From an uncultured Opitutales bacterium (GTDB lineage: Bacteria > Verrucomicrobiota > Verrucomicrobiia > Opitutales > Intestinicryptomonadaceae): a stretch of DNA of 61,026 bases. Below the pieces are notes generated by a model, which saw only the letters and a list, made by a program, of their open reading frames with translations, did not search any database and had not been told where the DNA came from. The stretch covers positions 1 to 61,026 of the forward strand of contig CAKTTC010000014.1 in assembly GCA_934613645.1 (NCBI GenBank), read 5' to 3'. A program made the translations under genes and the position numbers. Within the stretch, counting starts at the first letter, position 1; each line of letters begins with the position of its first letter. This document shows positions 51,565-60,900 of this stretch, piece after piece.

Positions 51565-54264
51565 ATGAGCGAAATATCCAAAGCGTATAATCCTTCGGAA
51601 GTGGAGGATAAGTGGTATAAAACTTGGGTCGAATCGGGCTGCTTCAAGGGCAAGGCCGACCCGAATAAAGAGGCGTATTCAATCGTCATTCCGCCGCCCA
51701 ACGTAACGGGCGTGCTGACAATGGGGCACGTGCTCAACAACACCATTCAGGATATTCTAATCCGCCGCGCGCGCCAGACGGGGAAGTCGGCAATCTGGAT
51801 TCCGGGAACCGACCACGCGGGCGTTGCAACCCAGACGAAAGTCGACGCGTATCTGCGCAAGCAGGGTACTTCGGCAAAGCAGCTCGGGCGCGAAAAGTTT
51901 TTGGAAACGGCAAAACAGTGGCGCGACAAACACGGCGGCATAATCATTGAGCAGCTCAAAAAGCTCGGTTGCTCGTGCGACTGGAGCAGGCTTGTCCACA
52001 CTCTCGACGACGACTATTCCAAGGGCGTCCTCACCGCTTTCGTCAAGCTCTTCAAGGAGGGCTACATCTACCGCGGCAAGAGAATGGTGAACTGGTGCCC
52101 CGTAAACCTCACCGCCCTCTCCGACGAAGAGGTCATTATGACCCCGCAAAAAAGCAAGCTCTACAAAATGAAATACGAGCTTGTCGACGAACCCGGAAAG
52201 TTCCTCGAAATTGCAACGACCCGCCCCGAAACAATCATGGGCGACACCGCCGTTGCCGTCAACCCCAACGACCCTCGCTACGCGCACCTTGTGGGCAAAA
52301 AAATCTGGCGTCCGTTCCCGAAGGCGCAAATTACAATCATCGGCGACGAATACGTAGACATGAAATTCGGCACGGGCGTGCTCAAAGTCACCCCCGCGCA
52401 CGACCCCGCCGACTTCGAACTTTCGCAAAAACACAACCTGCCCATAATCGAGGTTATGAACCCCGACGGCACTATGAACGAGCTTGCGGGCGAAGAATTC
52501 TGCGGGCTTGACAGGTTTGTTGCGCGCGACAAGGCCGTTGAAAAGCTGCGCGAGCTCGGGCAGCTTGTCGCCGTGGAAGACTACGACAACAACGTCGGCT
52601 TTTCCGAACGCGGCGGCGTTCCCATCGAACCGCGCCTTTCCGACCAGTGGTTTATGCGCTACCCGAAAGTCGCCGAGGCAAAGGCGGCGGTGGAATCGGG
52701 GGCAATCAAGTTCTGGCCGAAACGCTGGGAGAAAACATACACCCACTGGCTCGAAAATATCCGCGACTGGTGCATAAGCCGCCAAATTTGGTGGGGGCAC
52801 AGAATCCCCGTGTGGTATAGAAAGGGCGTGGCCAATCCCGATATCCACAACCCCGAAGAGGTTCACGTCAGCGTGGAAGGCCCCGCCGACCCCGAAAACT
52901 GGGTGCAGGACGAGGACTCGCTCGACACTTGGGCAAGCTCTTGGATTTGGCCGTTCGGCGTAATGGGCTGGCCCGACAAGGACGCCGAGGCGAAAAAGGA
53001 AATGTCGTATTTCTACCCCACGAGCGACTTGGTTACAGGCCCAGACATCATCTTCTTCTGGGTCGCCAGAATGATTATGGCGGGCTTGGAATTTTTGCCC
53101 GACTCAATGCCCGAAAAAATCCCCTTCCGCAACGTGTATTTCACGGGAATTATCCGCGACATGCAGGGCAGAAAGATGTCGAAGAGCTTGGGCAATTCGC
53201 CCGATCCGCTCAAGATTATCGAAAAATACGGCGCCGACGGCCTGCGTTTCGGCGTGATGAACTGCGCGCCGCAGGGGCAGGACATTCTCTTCAGCGAAGA
53301 ACGCGTGGAGCTTGGCAGAAACTTCTGCAACAAGCTTTGGAACGCGTGCCGCTTCCGCCAGATGTCGTCGGAAATGGTGCAGAACGGCTCTTTGGCGGAG
53401 ATTGTGGCGCGTATGGACAAGTCGAAGCTCGACGCCGACGACCACGCAATCATCGCAAGCCTAATCGCGTGTTCCAAGCAGGTTGACAAAGACTACAAAT
53501 CATACCAGTTCAACAGCATAACGCAGGCGTTGTATTCGTTCTTCTGGAACGATTTCTGCGGCTGGTATTTGGAGGTTTCGAAATCGCGCCTCGCCGACGA
53601 GTCCGCAAAGGCGTCGGTTTTGGCGGTTCAGGATCTCTGCATTCGCCAAATTCTGTTGATGTTGCACCCGTTTATGCCGTTCATCACGGAGGAACTGTGG
53701 CACAGTATGGGCTTCGGCAAAGACGGCGCGTTCATTCAGAACGAGTCGCCCGCGTTCGAGGTGGAACTTGCCTCGCTCGGCTTCACGCCCGACGCCTCCG
53801 CCGCGGCGGAAATCGAAAAGCTCAAGGATTTCGCCACAAAGGCGCGCGCTCTCAAGGCGCAGTGCAACTTGGCTTCCAAGCGCGATTCAAAACTCATGCT
53901 TTTGCCCGTTGACGAAGCCGCAAAGAAGCTTATTTCGGCAAATTCCGACAAGCTCAAGAAGCTTGTGGGCGCGGCGGAAATAGCGGTTGTTGACGCGCAG
54001 ATTGACGCGCCCGCGTCGCTTACGGCGTTGGGAACGGTTTATGTTGACATCAAGGGCGCGGTTGACGTGGAGGCTGAAACAAAGCGTTTGCAGAAGGAAA
54101 AAGCCAAGCTTGAAGGGGCTATAAACGGCGCGAAAGCCCGCCTTTCGAACGAGGCGTTTACCTCAAAAGCTCCGCAAAACGTAATCGACGGCGCAAAGAA
54201 ACAGCTTGAAGAAAACATCGCAAAGCTCGCCGAGGTCGAAAAACTGCTTGCGGGCTTGAAATAG
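51565..54264 (+). CDS. valS: Valyl-tRNA synthetase
   Basis: Charges tRNA-Val. 899 residues from the ATG at 51565 (MSEISKAYNPSEVEDKWYK), the family's normal start; a longer in-frame reading into the GC-rich leader has no support. The class I motifs are PPPNVTGVLTMGHVLNN (HIGH-like) and GRKMSKSLGN (KMSKS); the editing domain lies between them (ATTRPETIMGDTAVAV). The C-terminal 70 residues form the coiled-coil arm (VEAETKRLQKEKAKLEGA). Confidence 0.98.
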   Translation: MSEISKAYNPSEVEDKWYKTWVESGCFKGKADPNKEAYSIVIPPPNVTGVLTMGHVLNNTIQDILIRRARQTGKSAIWIPGTDHAGVATQTKVDAYLRKQGTSAKQLGREKFLETAKQWRDKHGGIIIEQLKKLGCSCDWSRLVHTLDDDYSKGVLTAFVKLFKEGYIYRGKRMVNWCPVNLTALSDEEVIMTPQKSKLYKMKYELVDEPGKFLEIATTRPETIMGDTAVAVNPNDPRYAHLVGKKIWRPFPKAQITIIGDEYVDMKFGTGVLKVTPAHDPADFELSQKHNLPIIEVMNPDGTMNELAGEEFCGLDRFVARDKAVEKLRELGQLVAVEDYDNNVGFSERGGVPIEPRLSDQWFMRYPKVAEAKAAVESGAIKFWPKRWEKTYTHWLENIRDWCISRQIWWGHRIPVWYRKGVANPDIHNPEEVHVSVEGPADPENWVQDEDSLDTWASSWIWPFGVMGWPDKDAEAKKEMSYFYPTSDLVTGPDIIFFWVARMIMAGLEFLPDSMPEKIPFRNVYFTGIIRDMQGRKMSKSLGNSPDPLKIIEKYGADGLRFGVMNCAPQGQDILFSEERVELGRNFCNKLWNACRFRQMSSEMVQNGSLAEIVARMDKSKLDADDHAIIASLIACSKQVDKDYKSYQFNSITQALYSFFWNDFCGWYLEVSKSRLADESAKASVLAVQDLCIRQILLMLHPFMPFITEELWHSMGFGKDGAFIQNESPAFEVELASLGFTPDASAAAEIEKLKDFATKARALKAQCNLASKRDSKLMLLPVDEAAKKLISANSDKLKKLVGAAEIAVVDAQIDAPASLTALGTVYVDIKGAVDVEAETKRLQKEKAKLEGAINGAKARLSNEAFTSKAPQNVIDGAKKQLEENIAKLAEVEKLLAGLK

Positions 54265-54327
54265 CGGCTTCGGGGGCGACCCCGCTTCGGCGTTCGCCGC
54301 CCCGAAAAGGCGTTTGCAAAAAACAGA

Positions 54328-54356
54328 AAATCCGCGGGAAAATTCCCCGCGGATTT
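54328..54356. terminator. Bidirectional terminator between valS and lutC
   Basis: A perfect 11-bp stem, AAATCCGCGGG with CCCGCGGATTT, loop of seven bases, flanked by A on the left and CTTTGTTTT on the right. Confidence 0.85.
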
Positions 54357-54383
54357 CTTTGTTTTAGCCGATTCGCTTTTTGG

Positions 54384-54974
54384 TTAAATCACGAAGCAAA
54401 TCTGTTTGCCCGGGCCGTGAACGCCCTCTACAAGCACGCCTTCAACGTCGGTTGTTTTCGAGGGGCCCGCAACCCAAATGGCGTAGGGAGTGTCGGAGAG
54501 CACGTTTTCAAGCCCCTTTTCGATTGTCGGAACTATGTCCGATTTTTTCAGAACAGCAACGTGAACCCACGGCGCGATGGCAACAAGCCTGTCGGAAACG
54601 TCGGAGTCTTTCATTACAAGCACGCCGTTTTCGGCAATGGCGTATGACGCCTTTGAAATGCCGAAGTCGTATTGGTCGGGGTTGGCGCGGTCGAAATCGC
54701 GGACGAGTTCGAACTTGTTTTCAAGCCCGAACGTGTCGGACAAAAACGCGTCGGCAACGCCCTTTTTGCAGCCGAGCTCCGCCAGCTTTTGCGCCAGCTC
54801 TTCCGCGCTTTCTACAATCATTCCGTGGTTTGCGCCGAAGTTTCTGCCGAACGCCTCAAAGGGCGTTCCCGCGGTCGCCGTTGTGGAAACCGTGTCCGCC
54901 TCCGAGTATTCGGGCAGGGGAGAGCTTGTTTTCTGGGCGTTGCGCACCCTTTTTATAAATTCGTTTTTATCCAT
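54384..54974 (-). CDS. lutC: LutC-like lactate utilisation protein (LUD domain)
   Basis: 196 residues from the ATG at 54974 (MDKNEFIKRVRNAQ), which overlaps lutB by 8 nt; longer in-frame starts have no support. A single LUD (DUF162) domain, with FGISKASYAIAENGVLVMKDS and TPYAIWVAGPSKTTDVEGVLVEGVHGPG, a very conserved tail of the family. With LutA and LutB it forms the iron-sulfur lactate dehydrogenase complex that oxidises L-lactate to pyruvate. Last gene of the three-gene operon. Confidence 0.92.
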   Translation of the reverse strand: MDKNEFIKRVRNAQKTSSPLPEYSEADTVSTTATAGTPFEAFGRNFGANHGMIVESAEELAQKLAELGCKKGVADAFLSDTFGLENKFELVRDFDRANPDQYDFGISKASYAIAENGVLVMKDSDVSDRLVAIAPWVHVAVLKKSDIVPTIEKGLENVLSDTPYAIWVAGPSKTTDVEGVLVEGVHGPGKQICFVI

Positions 54975-56343
54975 TTTTCTTGAACCACTTTCTAAATGTG
55001 CCGCCGTTGAATTTGGGGAGTTTGCGCGCCTTGAGCCAGCGTCCGAGCGGGCCGAAGCGCATTTTGTCAACGGGCATAAAGTTTGCGAATTTGTTCATGG
55101 GCACTCCCCACTTCCAGAGCTTCGGCGACGTTGCAAGCACCGCCCACGCCTTGAATCCGACATCGTTGGGCACTTTGCAGTGGCGTTTTTTTGCTTCGTC
55201 GCGCATTTGCACTATCAGCTCGGGCAGGGGGATTTTCGCGGGACAAACCTCGGCACAGCCGCCGCAGAGCGAGCACGCCTTCGGCAGGTCGGCGTATTTG
55301 TCGAAATCCTTGCCCGCAAGCAGCGGCGAAAGCACTATCCCGAGCGGGCCGGGGTAGACCGCCCTGTATGCGTGCCCGCCAACGAGCCTGAAGACGGGGC
55401 ACTTGTTCATACACGCGCCGCAGCGCATGCACTTGAGAATATCCCTAAAGTTGCTTGCCAGAATTTGGCTTCTGCCGTTGTCGAGGAAAATCAGGAACAT
55501 TTCCTGCGGGCTGTTTTTCGCCTTGCCCGCGCCCGCTACAAAATCGGTGTAGACTGTTGTGTGCTGCCCCGTTGCGCTGCGCCCGAGCAGGTTCAAAAAC
55601 ACCGACAGTTCGCGCGCAGAGGGAATCACCTTTTCGAATCCCGCTATTGCTATGTGCGTTTTAGCACCCGCCATTGAGAAGCGCGCGTTGCCTTCGTTAG
55701 TGGCCAGAACTATTGCGCCCTCCTTCGCCAAAACGTAGTTTGCGCCGCTTACAACTATGTCGGCGTTGAAATACTTTTTGCGCAGGTATTTTCTGGCGTT
55801 GAGGGTGATGTGCGTGGGCTCTTCGTCGTAGGGGGCAATGCCGTGTTTTTCGAAAGACGCGGCGATGTCGTCGCGCTTGCGGTGTATTGCGGGCTTTACT
55901 ATGTGCGAAGGTCTTTCGTGGTCGATTTGTATTATCAGCTCGCCGAGGTCTGTTTCAACCGCCTCAACGCCGTTTTTCTCGAGGAACACGTTAAGCTCTA
56001 TTTCCTCTGTGGTCATACTTTTTACTTTGACGACATTTTTGGCGTCGCGCTCCTTGGCGATTTTCAAAATCATCTCGCGCGCTTCGGCGGCATCTTTTGC
56101 AAACAGAACCTTTATGCCGTTTTTTTCGAGCGAAGCCACCGCCATCTCGAGGTTGTCGGCGAGGTTCGTAGACTTGATGGCGTTTGCCAGTTCGCGCAAA
56201 TGGAGCGTTTTGTTAGGCTCGGGGAACGCCTGATTGAGGCATTTTTCGCGCGCAACAGTGCTGCCGACACTCGCGGTTGTGAGCGCGTCTTTAACGTTCG
56301 GGTCTATGTCGGCGCAGAATTTGTCGATGGGTTGGGTTGCCAT
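54967..56343 (-). CDS. lutB: LutB-like lactate utilisation iron-sulfur protein
   Basis: 458 residues. N-terminal LUD domain (residues 55-280, including VKSMTTEEIELN and VVSGANYVLAKEGAIVL), then two [4Fe-4S] motifs, CMRCGACMNKCP and CSLCGGCAEVCP, and a short C-terminal region with WRxxP-type features (LPKFNGGTFRKWFKKNG). This is the normal LutB plan. The start overlaps the stop of lutA as TAATG, and the end overlaps lutC by 8 nt. Confidence 0.94.
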   Translation of the reverse strand: MATQPIDKFCADIDPNVKDALTTASVGSTVAREKCLNQAFPEPNKTLHLRELANAIKSTNLADNLEMAVASLEKNGIKVLFAKDAAEAREMILKIAKERDAKNVVKVKSMTTEEIELNVFLEKNGVEAVETDLGELIIQIDHERPSHIVKPAIHRKRDDIAASFEKHGIAPYDEEPTHITLNARKYLRKKYFNADIVVSGANYVLAKEGAIVLATNEGNARFSMAGAKTHIAIAGFEKVIPSARELSVFLNLLGRSATGQHTTVYTDFVAGAGKAKNSPQEMFLIFLDNGRSQILASNFRDILKCMRCGACMNKCPVFRLVGGHAYRAVYPGPLGIVLSPLLAGKDFDKYADLPKACSLCGGCAEVCPAKIPLPELIVQMRDEAKKRHCKVPNDVGFKAWAVLATSPKLWKWGVPMNKFANFMPVDKMRFGPLGRWLKARKLPKFNGGTFRKWFKKNG

Positions 56344-57113
56344 TATAAAAGTCCTCCGTTTTCAAGTGCTTTTGCGTATATTTGGCAGACGTGTTGCGCG
56401 GGGTATTTCAGCCCGAGTCTGTCGGCTATCCCCTTTTGGTGCAGCAGGCACGAAGTGTCGGCGGCCGTGATTACGTCGGGGGTGCAGGCAAGCACGTTTT
56501 TGACTTTCTTCACGCCCATTTCCTCGGAAATCTGCGGGAACACTACAGAGAACGTCCCGCCGAAACCGCAACAGCCGTCGCTGTCGAATTCCGCAATTTC
56601 TACTCCGTCTATCGACTTCAACAGCTTGAGCATTGCCGCGGGTGTCCCCGTTCCCTTTGTGTGGCACGAGTTGTGCACCGCAACTTTCGCCCCGAATTTT
56701 CCGCCGATTTTTTCCACCCCGAGGGCGTTTACGAGGAAATCGTTCAGCTCCCACACTCTGCGGGCGAAGGCTTCGACCTTTGCGAAAGTGGCCTTGTCGG
56801 CGTCTTTGAAGGCAATCAGCGACGATTCAAACAGCATTGCCGCGCACGAGCCGCTCGGGACAATCACGGGAAAGTCGTTGCCCGAAAACGCGTCTATTGT
56901 GTGCATAATTACTTTGCGCGCGCTGGGGAAGTCGCCGCTGTTGAAGGCGGGCTGCCCGCAACACGTTTGCGCCTCGGGGAAGAGGACTTTGCAGCCGAAT
57001 TTTTTCAGTATTTTTACCGACGATATTGCCGCGTCGGCAAAGATGGCGTCGCAAAGGCAGGTTGCCATAAAGTTGACAGTAGTGCCCTTTGCTCTGTTGG
57101 AAGGAGGTGTCAT
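56343..57113 (-). CDS. lutA: LutA-like lactate utilisation protein (CCG domains)
   Basis: 256 residues from the ATG at 57113. Two cysteine-rich CCG domains: FPEAQTCCGQPAFNSGDF in the first and DSDGCCGFGGTFSV in the second, with HNSCH nearby; these bind a cofactor-like iron-sulfur centre in heterodisulfide-reductase-type proteins. VNFMATCLCDAIF is the conserved start (usually LFxTCLVD). It heads the lutA-lutB-lutC operon, which turns lactate into pyruvate and feeds the malic enzyme-pyruvate node. Confidence 0.93.
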   Translation of the reverse strand: MTPPSNRAKGTTVNFMATCLCDAIFADAAISSVKILKKFGCKVLFPEAQTCCGQPAFNSGDFPSARKVIMHTIDAFSGNDFPVIVPSGSCAAMLFESSLIAFKDADKATFAKVEAFARRVWELNDFLVNALGVEKIGGKFGAKVAVHNSCHTKGTGTPAAMLKLLKSIDGVEIAEFDSDGCCGFGGTFSVVFPQISEEMGVKKVKNVLACTPDVITAADTSCLLHQKGIADRLGLKYPAQHVCQIYAKALENGGLL

Positions 57114-57242
57114 TTGTCTTTTTTTGGGTTTATTATGGTATCTGCGCAGAATACTACACTCCAAGTGCTTTGCAACATTTTTTCTGCCCTTTTTTGTCCC
57201 GCTTTGTCCCGCCGTTTTCGGGCGCGCCGCCGCGTAGGGACG

Positions 57243-57268
57243 AAAAAAGAGCCGGCGTTTAAGCCGAC
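57243..57268 (-). terminator. Rho-independent terminator of dnaA
   Basis: On the minus strand GTCGGC pairs with GCCGGC around TTAAAC, followed by TCTTTTTT, about 45 nt past the dnaA stop. Confidence 0.7.
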
Positions 57269-57312
57269 CCTTTTGTGTTAACTAAACCTGAAATTCTTGC
57301 CGCCGAAAAGCG

Positions 57313-58695
57313 TTATGCCGAGAGGGTTTTTTGCAGGTATTCAACCTCGCGGCGGACGTTTTCGTCCTGCTTTATCATTTCCTCCACCGCTTTTCGGGCG
57401 TGGATTACCGTTGCGTGGTTTTTGCCCCCGAAGCGTTTGCCGATTTCTTCGAGCGAAAGTTTTGTAAGCTCGCGCGAAAGGAACATCGCAACCTGACGCG
57501 CCTTCACGACGTTTTCCACGCGCGTTTTGCCGCAGATTTGCTCCACGTCAACCCTGTAGTATTCCGCCGTGCGCTTCTGGATTTTCTCCACGTCGACCAG
57601 CTGCGATTCGTCCTCTTCGTAGAGAACGTCGGAAAGCAGCTCCTGCGCCTTTTCGAGCGAAATCTGCGTGCCCCTGTTTATGAGGGTTGCGTATCCGACA
57701 AGCTTTGTAAGCGCCCCCTCCATTCTGCGCACGTTCTTTGTAAAGCGGCGCGCAACGAAGTCGAGGGCTTCGGGCGATATGGAAATGTCGGCTCTTGCTG
57801 CCTCAATTTTCTTTTGCAGAATTGCGAGGCGCGTTTCGTAGTCGGGCGGTTGAATATCGATGGGTGCGCCCCAGCTGAAGCGCGTAACCAGACGCTCTTC
57901 CATTGCCGCCACTTCGTTTATGGGGCGGTCGCAGGAAAGGACAATCTGCTTGCCCGCGTTGAACAGCTCGTTGAACGTATGGAAAAATTCCGTCTGCGAC
58001 GCCTCCTTTTTTGCGAGGAACTGGACGTCGTCAATCAGCAGGACGTCGGCTTGGCGGCAGCTTTTGCGGAAGCCCGAAATGTTGCCCGTTTTCAACGCCG
58101 CCAGAAAGTCGTTTACAAACGCCTCCGACGACAGGTAGACTATGCGCTTTTCGGGGTTGTTTTTGAGCACGAAATGCGCTATGGCGTGCATTAAGTGCGT
58201 CTTCCCCAGCCCCGTGGGCCCGTAGATGAAAAGGGGGTTGAACGCAACGCCGAGGTTCTGAGCCACTGCCAACGCCGCGGTATACGCAAACTGGTTGCTT
58301 TCGCCCACGACGAAGTTTTCAAACGTGTTGCGCGCCGAAATGGGCGTGTTGATTCTGAGCTGTTTCGGCTCTGCGCTCTGTCTTGCGGTGCGCTGACGCT
58401 GCGCCTGCGCGGCGGGGTCGTCTTCGCTTTGGGCGGGGGCTACAACTTTCGCCTTTATGTTTCTGCCGCACACAAGCGACAGGTTCTTTTCGAGAAGGTC
58501 GGAGTAGTTGTCCTTAATCCACATCGCCGCGAAATCGCTTTCCGCCGAAAGCGTAATGGCGTCGTCTGCGCCGCCTTGGCATTCTATATTTTTGAACCAA
58601 GACGCAAATATTTCGTCGGAAAGTTCGCCCTTTATATGTTCCTTTGCCTTGGCCCATATTTGCGAGGGGTAAAATTCCTGAAGTTGTTCTGTCAT
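57313..58695 (-). CDS. dnaA: Chromosomal replication initiator DnaA
   Basis: 460 residues from the ATG at 58695 (MTEQLQEFYPSQIW); an in-frame GTG nine codons upstream is the alternative and overlaps a DnaA box. Domain I is at 1-90, a linker to about 130, then the AAA+ domain: YGPTGLGKTHLMHA (Walker A), LLIDDVQFLA (Walker B) and VTRFSWG (the arginine-finger region). Domain IV ends with RFGGKNHATVIHARKAVEEM, the DNA-binding signature. The gene is alone on the minus strand, with a TTATTCACA box right upstream for autoregulation. Confidence 0.97.
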   Translation of the reverse strand: MTEQLQEFYPSQIWAKAKEHIKGELSDEIFASWFKNIECQGGADDAITLSAESDFAAMWIKDNYSDLLEKNLSLVCGRNIKAKVVAPAQSEDDPAAQAQRQRTARQSAEPKQLRINTPISARNTFENFVVGESNQFAYTAALAVAQNLGVAFNPLFIYGPTGLGKTHLMHAIAHFVLKNNPEKRIVYLSSEAFVNDFLAALKTGNISGFRKSCRQADVLLIDDVQFLAKKEASQTEFFHTFNELFNAGKQIVLSCDRPINEVAAMEERLVTRFSWGAPIDIQPPDYETRLAILQKKIEAARADISISPEALDFVARRFTKNVRRMEGALTKLVGYATLINRGTQISLEKAQELLSDVLYEEDESQLVDVEKIQKRTAEYYRVDVEQICGKTRVENVVKARQVAMFLSRELTKLSLEEIGKRFGGKNHATVIHARKAVEEMIKQDENVRREVEYLQKTLSA

Positions 58696-58714
58696 TATTG
58701 AAATTATTGTCGGT

Positions 58715-58723
58715 TTATTCACA
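58715..58723 (+). promoter_or_regulatory. DnaA box upstream of dnaA
   Basis: TTATTCACA, a perfect match to the bacterial DnaA box TTATNCACA, 19 bases before the chosen dnaA start. A one-mismatch copy, TTATTAACA, lies at 58978-58986. Confidence 0.7.
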
Positions 58724-59286
58724 AAAACCGAGCACTGCGGTCAAGCTTTATTTGGGGATTTTTTAAGAGCTTGATTTGTTGGCAGTTTCGTTTTTGCGGG
58801 GTTGCCTGTTTGTTGTTTTTTGGAAATTGATTTTATAACTTGTTGAGTATTAGAAATTTGCTCCGAACTCCCAAGTGTTTAAAATTCGGGAACAGGACGT
58901 TTGTTTGTCCTATTCCCGATTTCGGCAAGTATCATCCTACTTTTGCCCGAAACTTTCAAGGAATAGTTTTGCACAAGTTATTAACAATTTCACGGGCGAT
59001 TTTTTTTCAAAAAATCTCTTGCATTGGAAGGCGTTTTTGTTTTCGCCCCAAAAGGCTCTTTTTTAGCCGAAGTGAACAAAACGCGCCTCTTGTTTGTCTG
59101 TTTTTGGGCGATTGCTCCCCTCGGGATTGTTTATTGTTTTGAAAATTAGAAAAATACGAATTGGTTCATTGTCCGTTTTGCGCGTCGGACACCCCCGTTT
59201 TCATACAAATTTGTAAATTTTACGCTTTAAAAATTTTTTTATTTGCGCCATATTTCGGGCGAATTTTCTTATTTTTTTCCGACATT
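58724..59286. other. AT-rich non-coding region, candidate replication origin
   Basis: 563 bp between the divergent dnaA and ruvX, far richer in A+T than the genes. It holds the TTATTAACA box (58978), several T-runs, and an inverted repeat, CGGGAACAGGAC with GTCCTATTCCCG (58887-58918, one mismatch). No open frame of interest. The place between dnaA and the next gene suits oriC, but only one perfect DnaA box was found, fewer than usual. Confidence 0.45.
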
Positions 59287-59748
59287 ATGAACATTTTGGC
59301 ACTCGACTACGGGCACAAAAGAATCGGATTGGCGTATGCCGACTCCGAAATAGGCGTTGCCGTTCCCGTAAAGGCGGCGGTTGAGCAGACACCGCAGCAG
59401 CGGCTTGCGCGCATATTCGACGAAATAAAAATGCGCGGAATCGGCGTTCTCGTAGTGGGCTATCCGCTGAACATGGACGGCACAAAAAGCCAAAAGGCGC
59501 GCGAAGTCGACGCGTTCATTGAGGGCGTTTCGGCGTCGTTCGGCGGAAAAATAGTGCGCGTTGACGAACGCCTAAGTTCGTATCAGGCCGAAAGCGACAT
59601 GGCGGCGTTTTCGGGCAGGAAGCCGAAGTCGGTTGCAGCCCGCCAAAAAAACAGGCGCACAGGCGAGGTCGATTCCCGCGCAGCCGCGCTCTTCCTTCAG
59701 GAGTATCTCGACACAGGAGAGACTGTCGATTCAATCCCGCTCGAATAA
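59287..59748 (+). CDS. ruvX: Putative Holliday junction resolvase RuvX (YqgF family)
   Basis: 153 residues from the ATG at 59287. NILALDYGHKRIGLAYAD is the RNase H-like first strand with the catalytic aspartate, VLVVGYPLNMDGT and VDERLSSYQAE give the next catalytic residues, and the end DSRAAALFLQEYLD holds the last. The family was linked with Holliday-junction resolution and with 16S rRNA 5'-end processing; the latter has better evidence. Read away from dnaA; truA follows after 28 nt. Confidence 0.94.
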   Translation: MNILALDYGHKRIGLAYADSEIGVAVPVKAAVEQTPQQRLARIFDEIKMRGIGVLVVGYPLNMDGTKSQKAREVDAFIEGVSASFGGKIVRVDERLSSYQAESDMAAFSGRKPKSVAARQKNRRTGEVDSRAAALFLQEYLDTGETVDSIPLE

Positions 59749-59776
59749 CAAACCCGCCCCGCCAACCCGCTTTTTT

Positions 59777-60589
59777 ATGTCTGACGAACTCGAAGACTTT
59801 TTCGGCGAACGCAAGAACGCCCCCTCCCGCGAAGCATTGTCTGCGCCGCTGCGCCGCTTCAAATGCGTGGTTGCATACGACGGCACCGACTACTGCGGGT
59901 GGCAGTCGCAGGCGGGCGGGAACTCGGTTCAGGACACCATCGAATACAGGCTGCGGGCGATTCTCCCGCGCCCCGTCCGAATCCACGCAAGCGGCCGCAC
60001 CGACGCGGGCGTCCACGCGCGCGGGCAGGTTTTCCACTTCGACGCCCCGTGGGCGCACTCGCCCGAAGCCCTTCTGCGCGCCATGCGTTCGGGCAACATT
60101 CGCGACATTCTCATTCTCTCTCTCGAAGAGGTTTCGCCCGACTTCCACGCGCGCTTTTCGGCCGTCGGCAAACGCTACGTCTACCGCATTTCGAAGGGCT
60201 ACGCCATGCCCGACCTCACCCGCTACAGGTGGTCGCTTGGCGGCAGGCGCATTGACGCGGGCGCGATGGCGGAAGCCGCAAAAATCTTTCTCGGCCGCCA
60301 CGACTTCGCCTCGTTCAGCGCGAACAGGGGAAACGGCGTTCGGGAGAACACCGTAAAGACAATCACGCGCCTCGATGTTATCGAATCCGACGGCGAAATC
60401 ACAATCACGACCGAGGGCAGCGGCTATCTCTACAAGATGGTCAGAATGATTGTCGGCGCGCTCGTTCAGGTCGGGTTGGGGCGGTCATCTATCGAGCAGC
60501 TCAACGAGGCTCTCGAGAACCCCCGACGCGGGCGTCCCATTCAGGCCGCCCCTGCGGCTGGGCTTGCGCTTGACGCCGTCTTCTACTAA
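59777..60589 (+). CDS. truA: tRNA pseudouridine(38-40) synthase TruA
   Basis: 270 residues from the ATG at 59777. The core begins KCVVAYDGTDYCGWQSQ. The catalytic aspartate is in ASGRTDAGVHARGQVFHFD; KRYVYRIS and FLGRHDFASFSA follow, and YLYKMVRMIVGALVQVG near the C-terminus is conserved. The first 25 residues (MSDELEDFFGERKNAPS) are an extra acidic leader. Twenty-eight bases after ruvX, probably the same transcript. Confidence 0.96.
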   Translation: MSDELEDFFGERKNAPSREALSAPLRRFKCVVAYDGTDYCGWQSQAGGNSVQDTIEYRLRAILPRPVRIHASGRTDAGVHARGQVFHFDAPWAHSPEALLRAMRSGNIRDILILSLEEVSPDFHARFSAVGKRYVYRISKGYAMPDLTRYRWSLGGRRIDAGAMAEAAKIFLGRHDFASFSANRGNGVRENTVKTITRLDVIESDGEITITTEGSGYLYKMVRMIVGALVQVGLGRSSIEQLNEALENPRRGRPIQAAPAAGLALDAVFY

Positions 60590-60795
60590 AAAAAAGCGCG
60601 AGGGCGCGTTTCTTTCGGCGGCAGTTTTTATTTAAAAAAGTAATGGAGATTGAACTTTGTTCAATCTCCATTGATTATAAAAAACTGCCGAAAGAAACGC
60701 TCTCGGGCATCACTTGGTTTTGGCTTCGACTTACGGGCTTCAGCCCGTCTACGCTCGCCAAAACGCAAGTCCTGCCTCGAGCCTCGCGCTTTTTT
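60590..60795. repeat. Nested palindrome of about 206 bp after truA
   Basis: The outermost arms, AAAAAAGCGCGAGG (60590-60603) and CCTCGCGCTTTTTT (60782-60795), are perfect complements. Inside, GCGTTTCTTTCGGC-AGTTTTT (60606-60630, with a 3-nt insertion) pairs with 60680-60700, and inside that AATGGAGATTGAA (60642-60654) pairs with TTCAATCTCCATT (60660-60672). A second inner hairpin, GTTTTGGC/GCCAAAAC (60717 and 60757) around ACGGGC-TTCA-GCCCGT, completes a two-armed, cloverleaf-like shape. Its start may also terminate truA. Confidence 0.85.
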
Positions 60796-60800
60796 AACTT

Positions 60801-60835
60801 AAAGCGGCGCGGATTGGCGTAGCCAATTCCGCTTT
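60801..60835. repeat. Palindromic element, copy D
   Basis: AAAGCGGCGC-GGATTGGC-GTA-GCCAATTCC-GCTTT, opposite in orientation to copies A-C at 20.0-20.4 kb and sharing their core. Confidence 0.75.
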
Positions 60836-60865
60836 GTCTTCTGGTTAAAGTTTTTTAACTTTCCT

Positions 60866-60900
60866 AAAGTGGCGGCGATTGCCGCAGGCAATTCGCCTTT
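60866..60900. repeat. Palindromic element, diverged copy E
   Basis: CCTAAAGTGGCGGCGATTGCC-GCA-GGCAATTCGCCTTT; the CCTAAAGTGGCGGC edge is the exact complement of CGCCGCCACTTTAGG at 20341. Confidence 0.65.
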
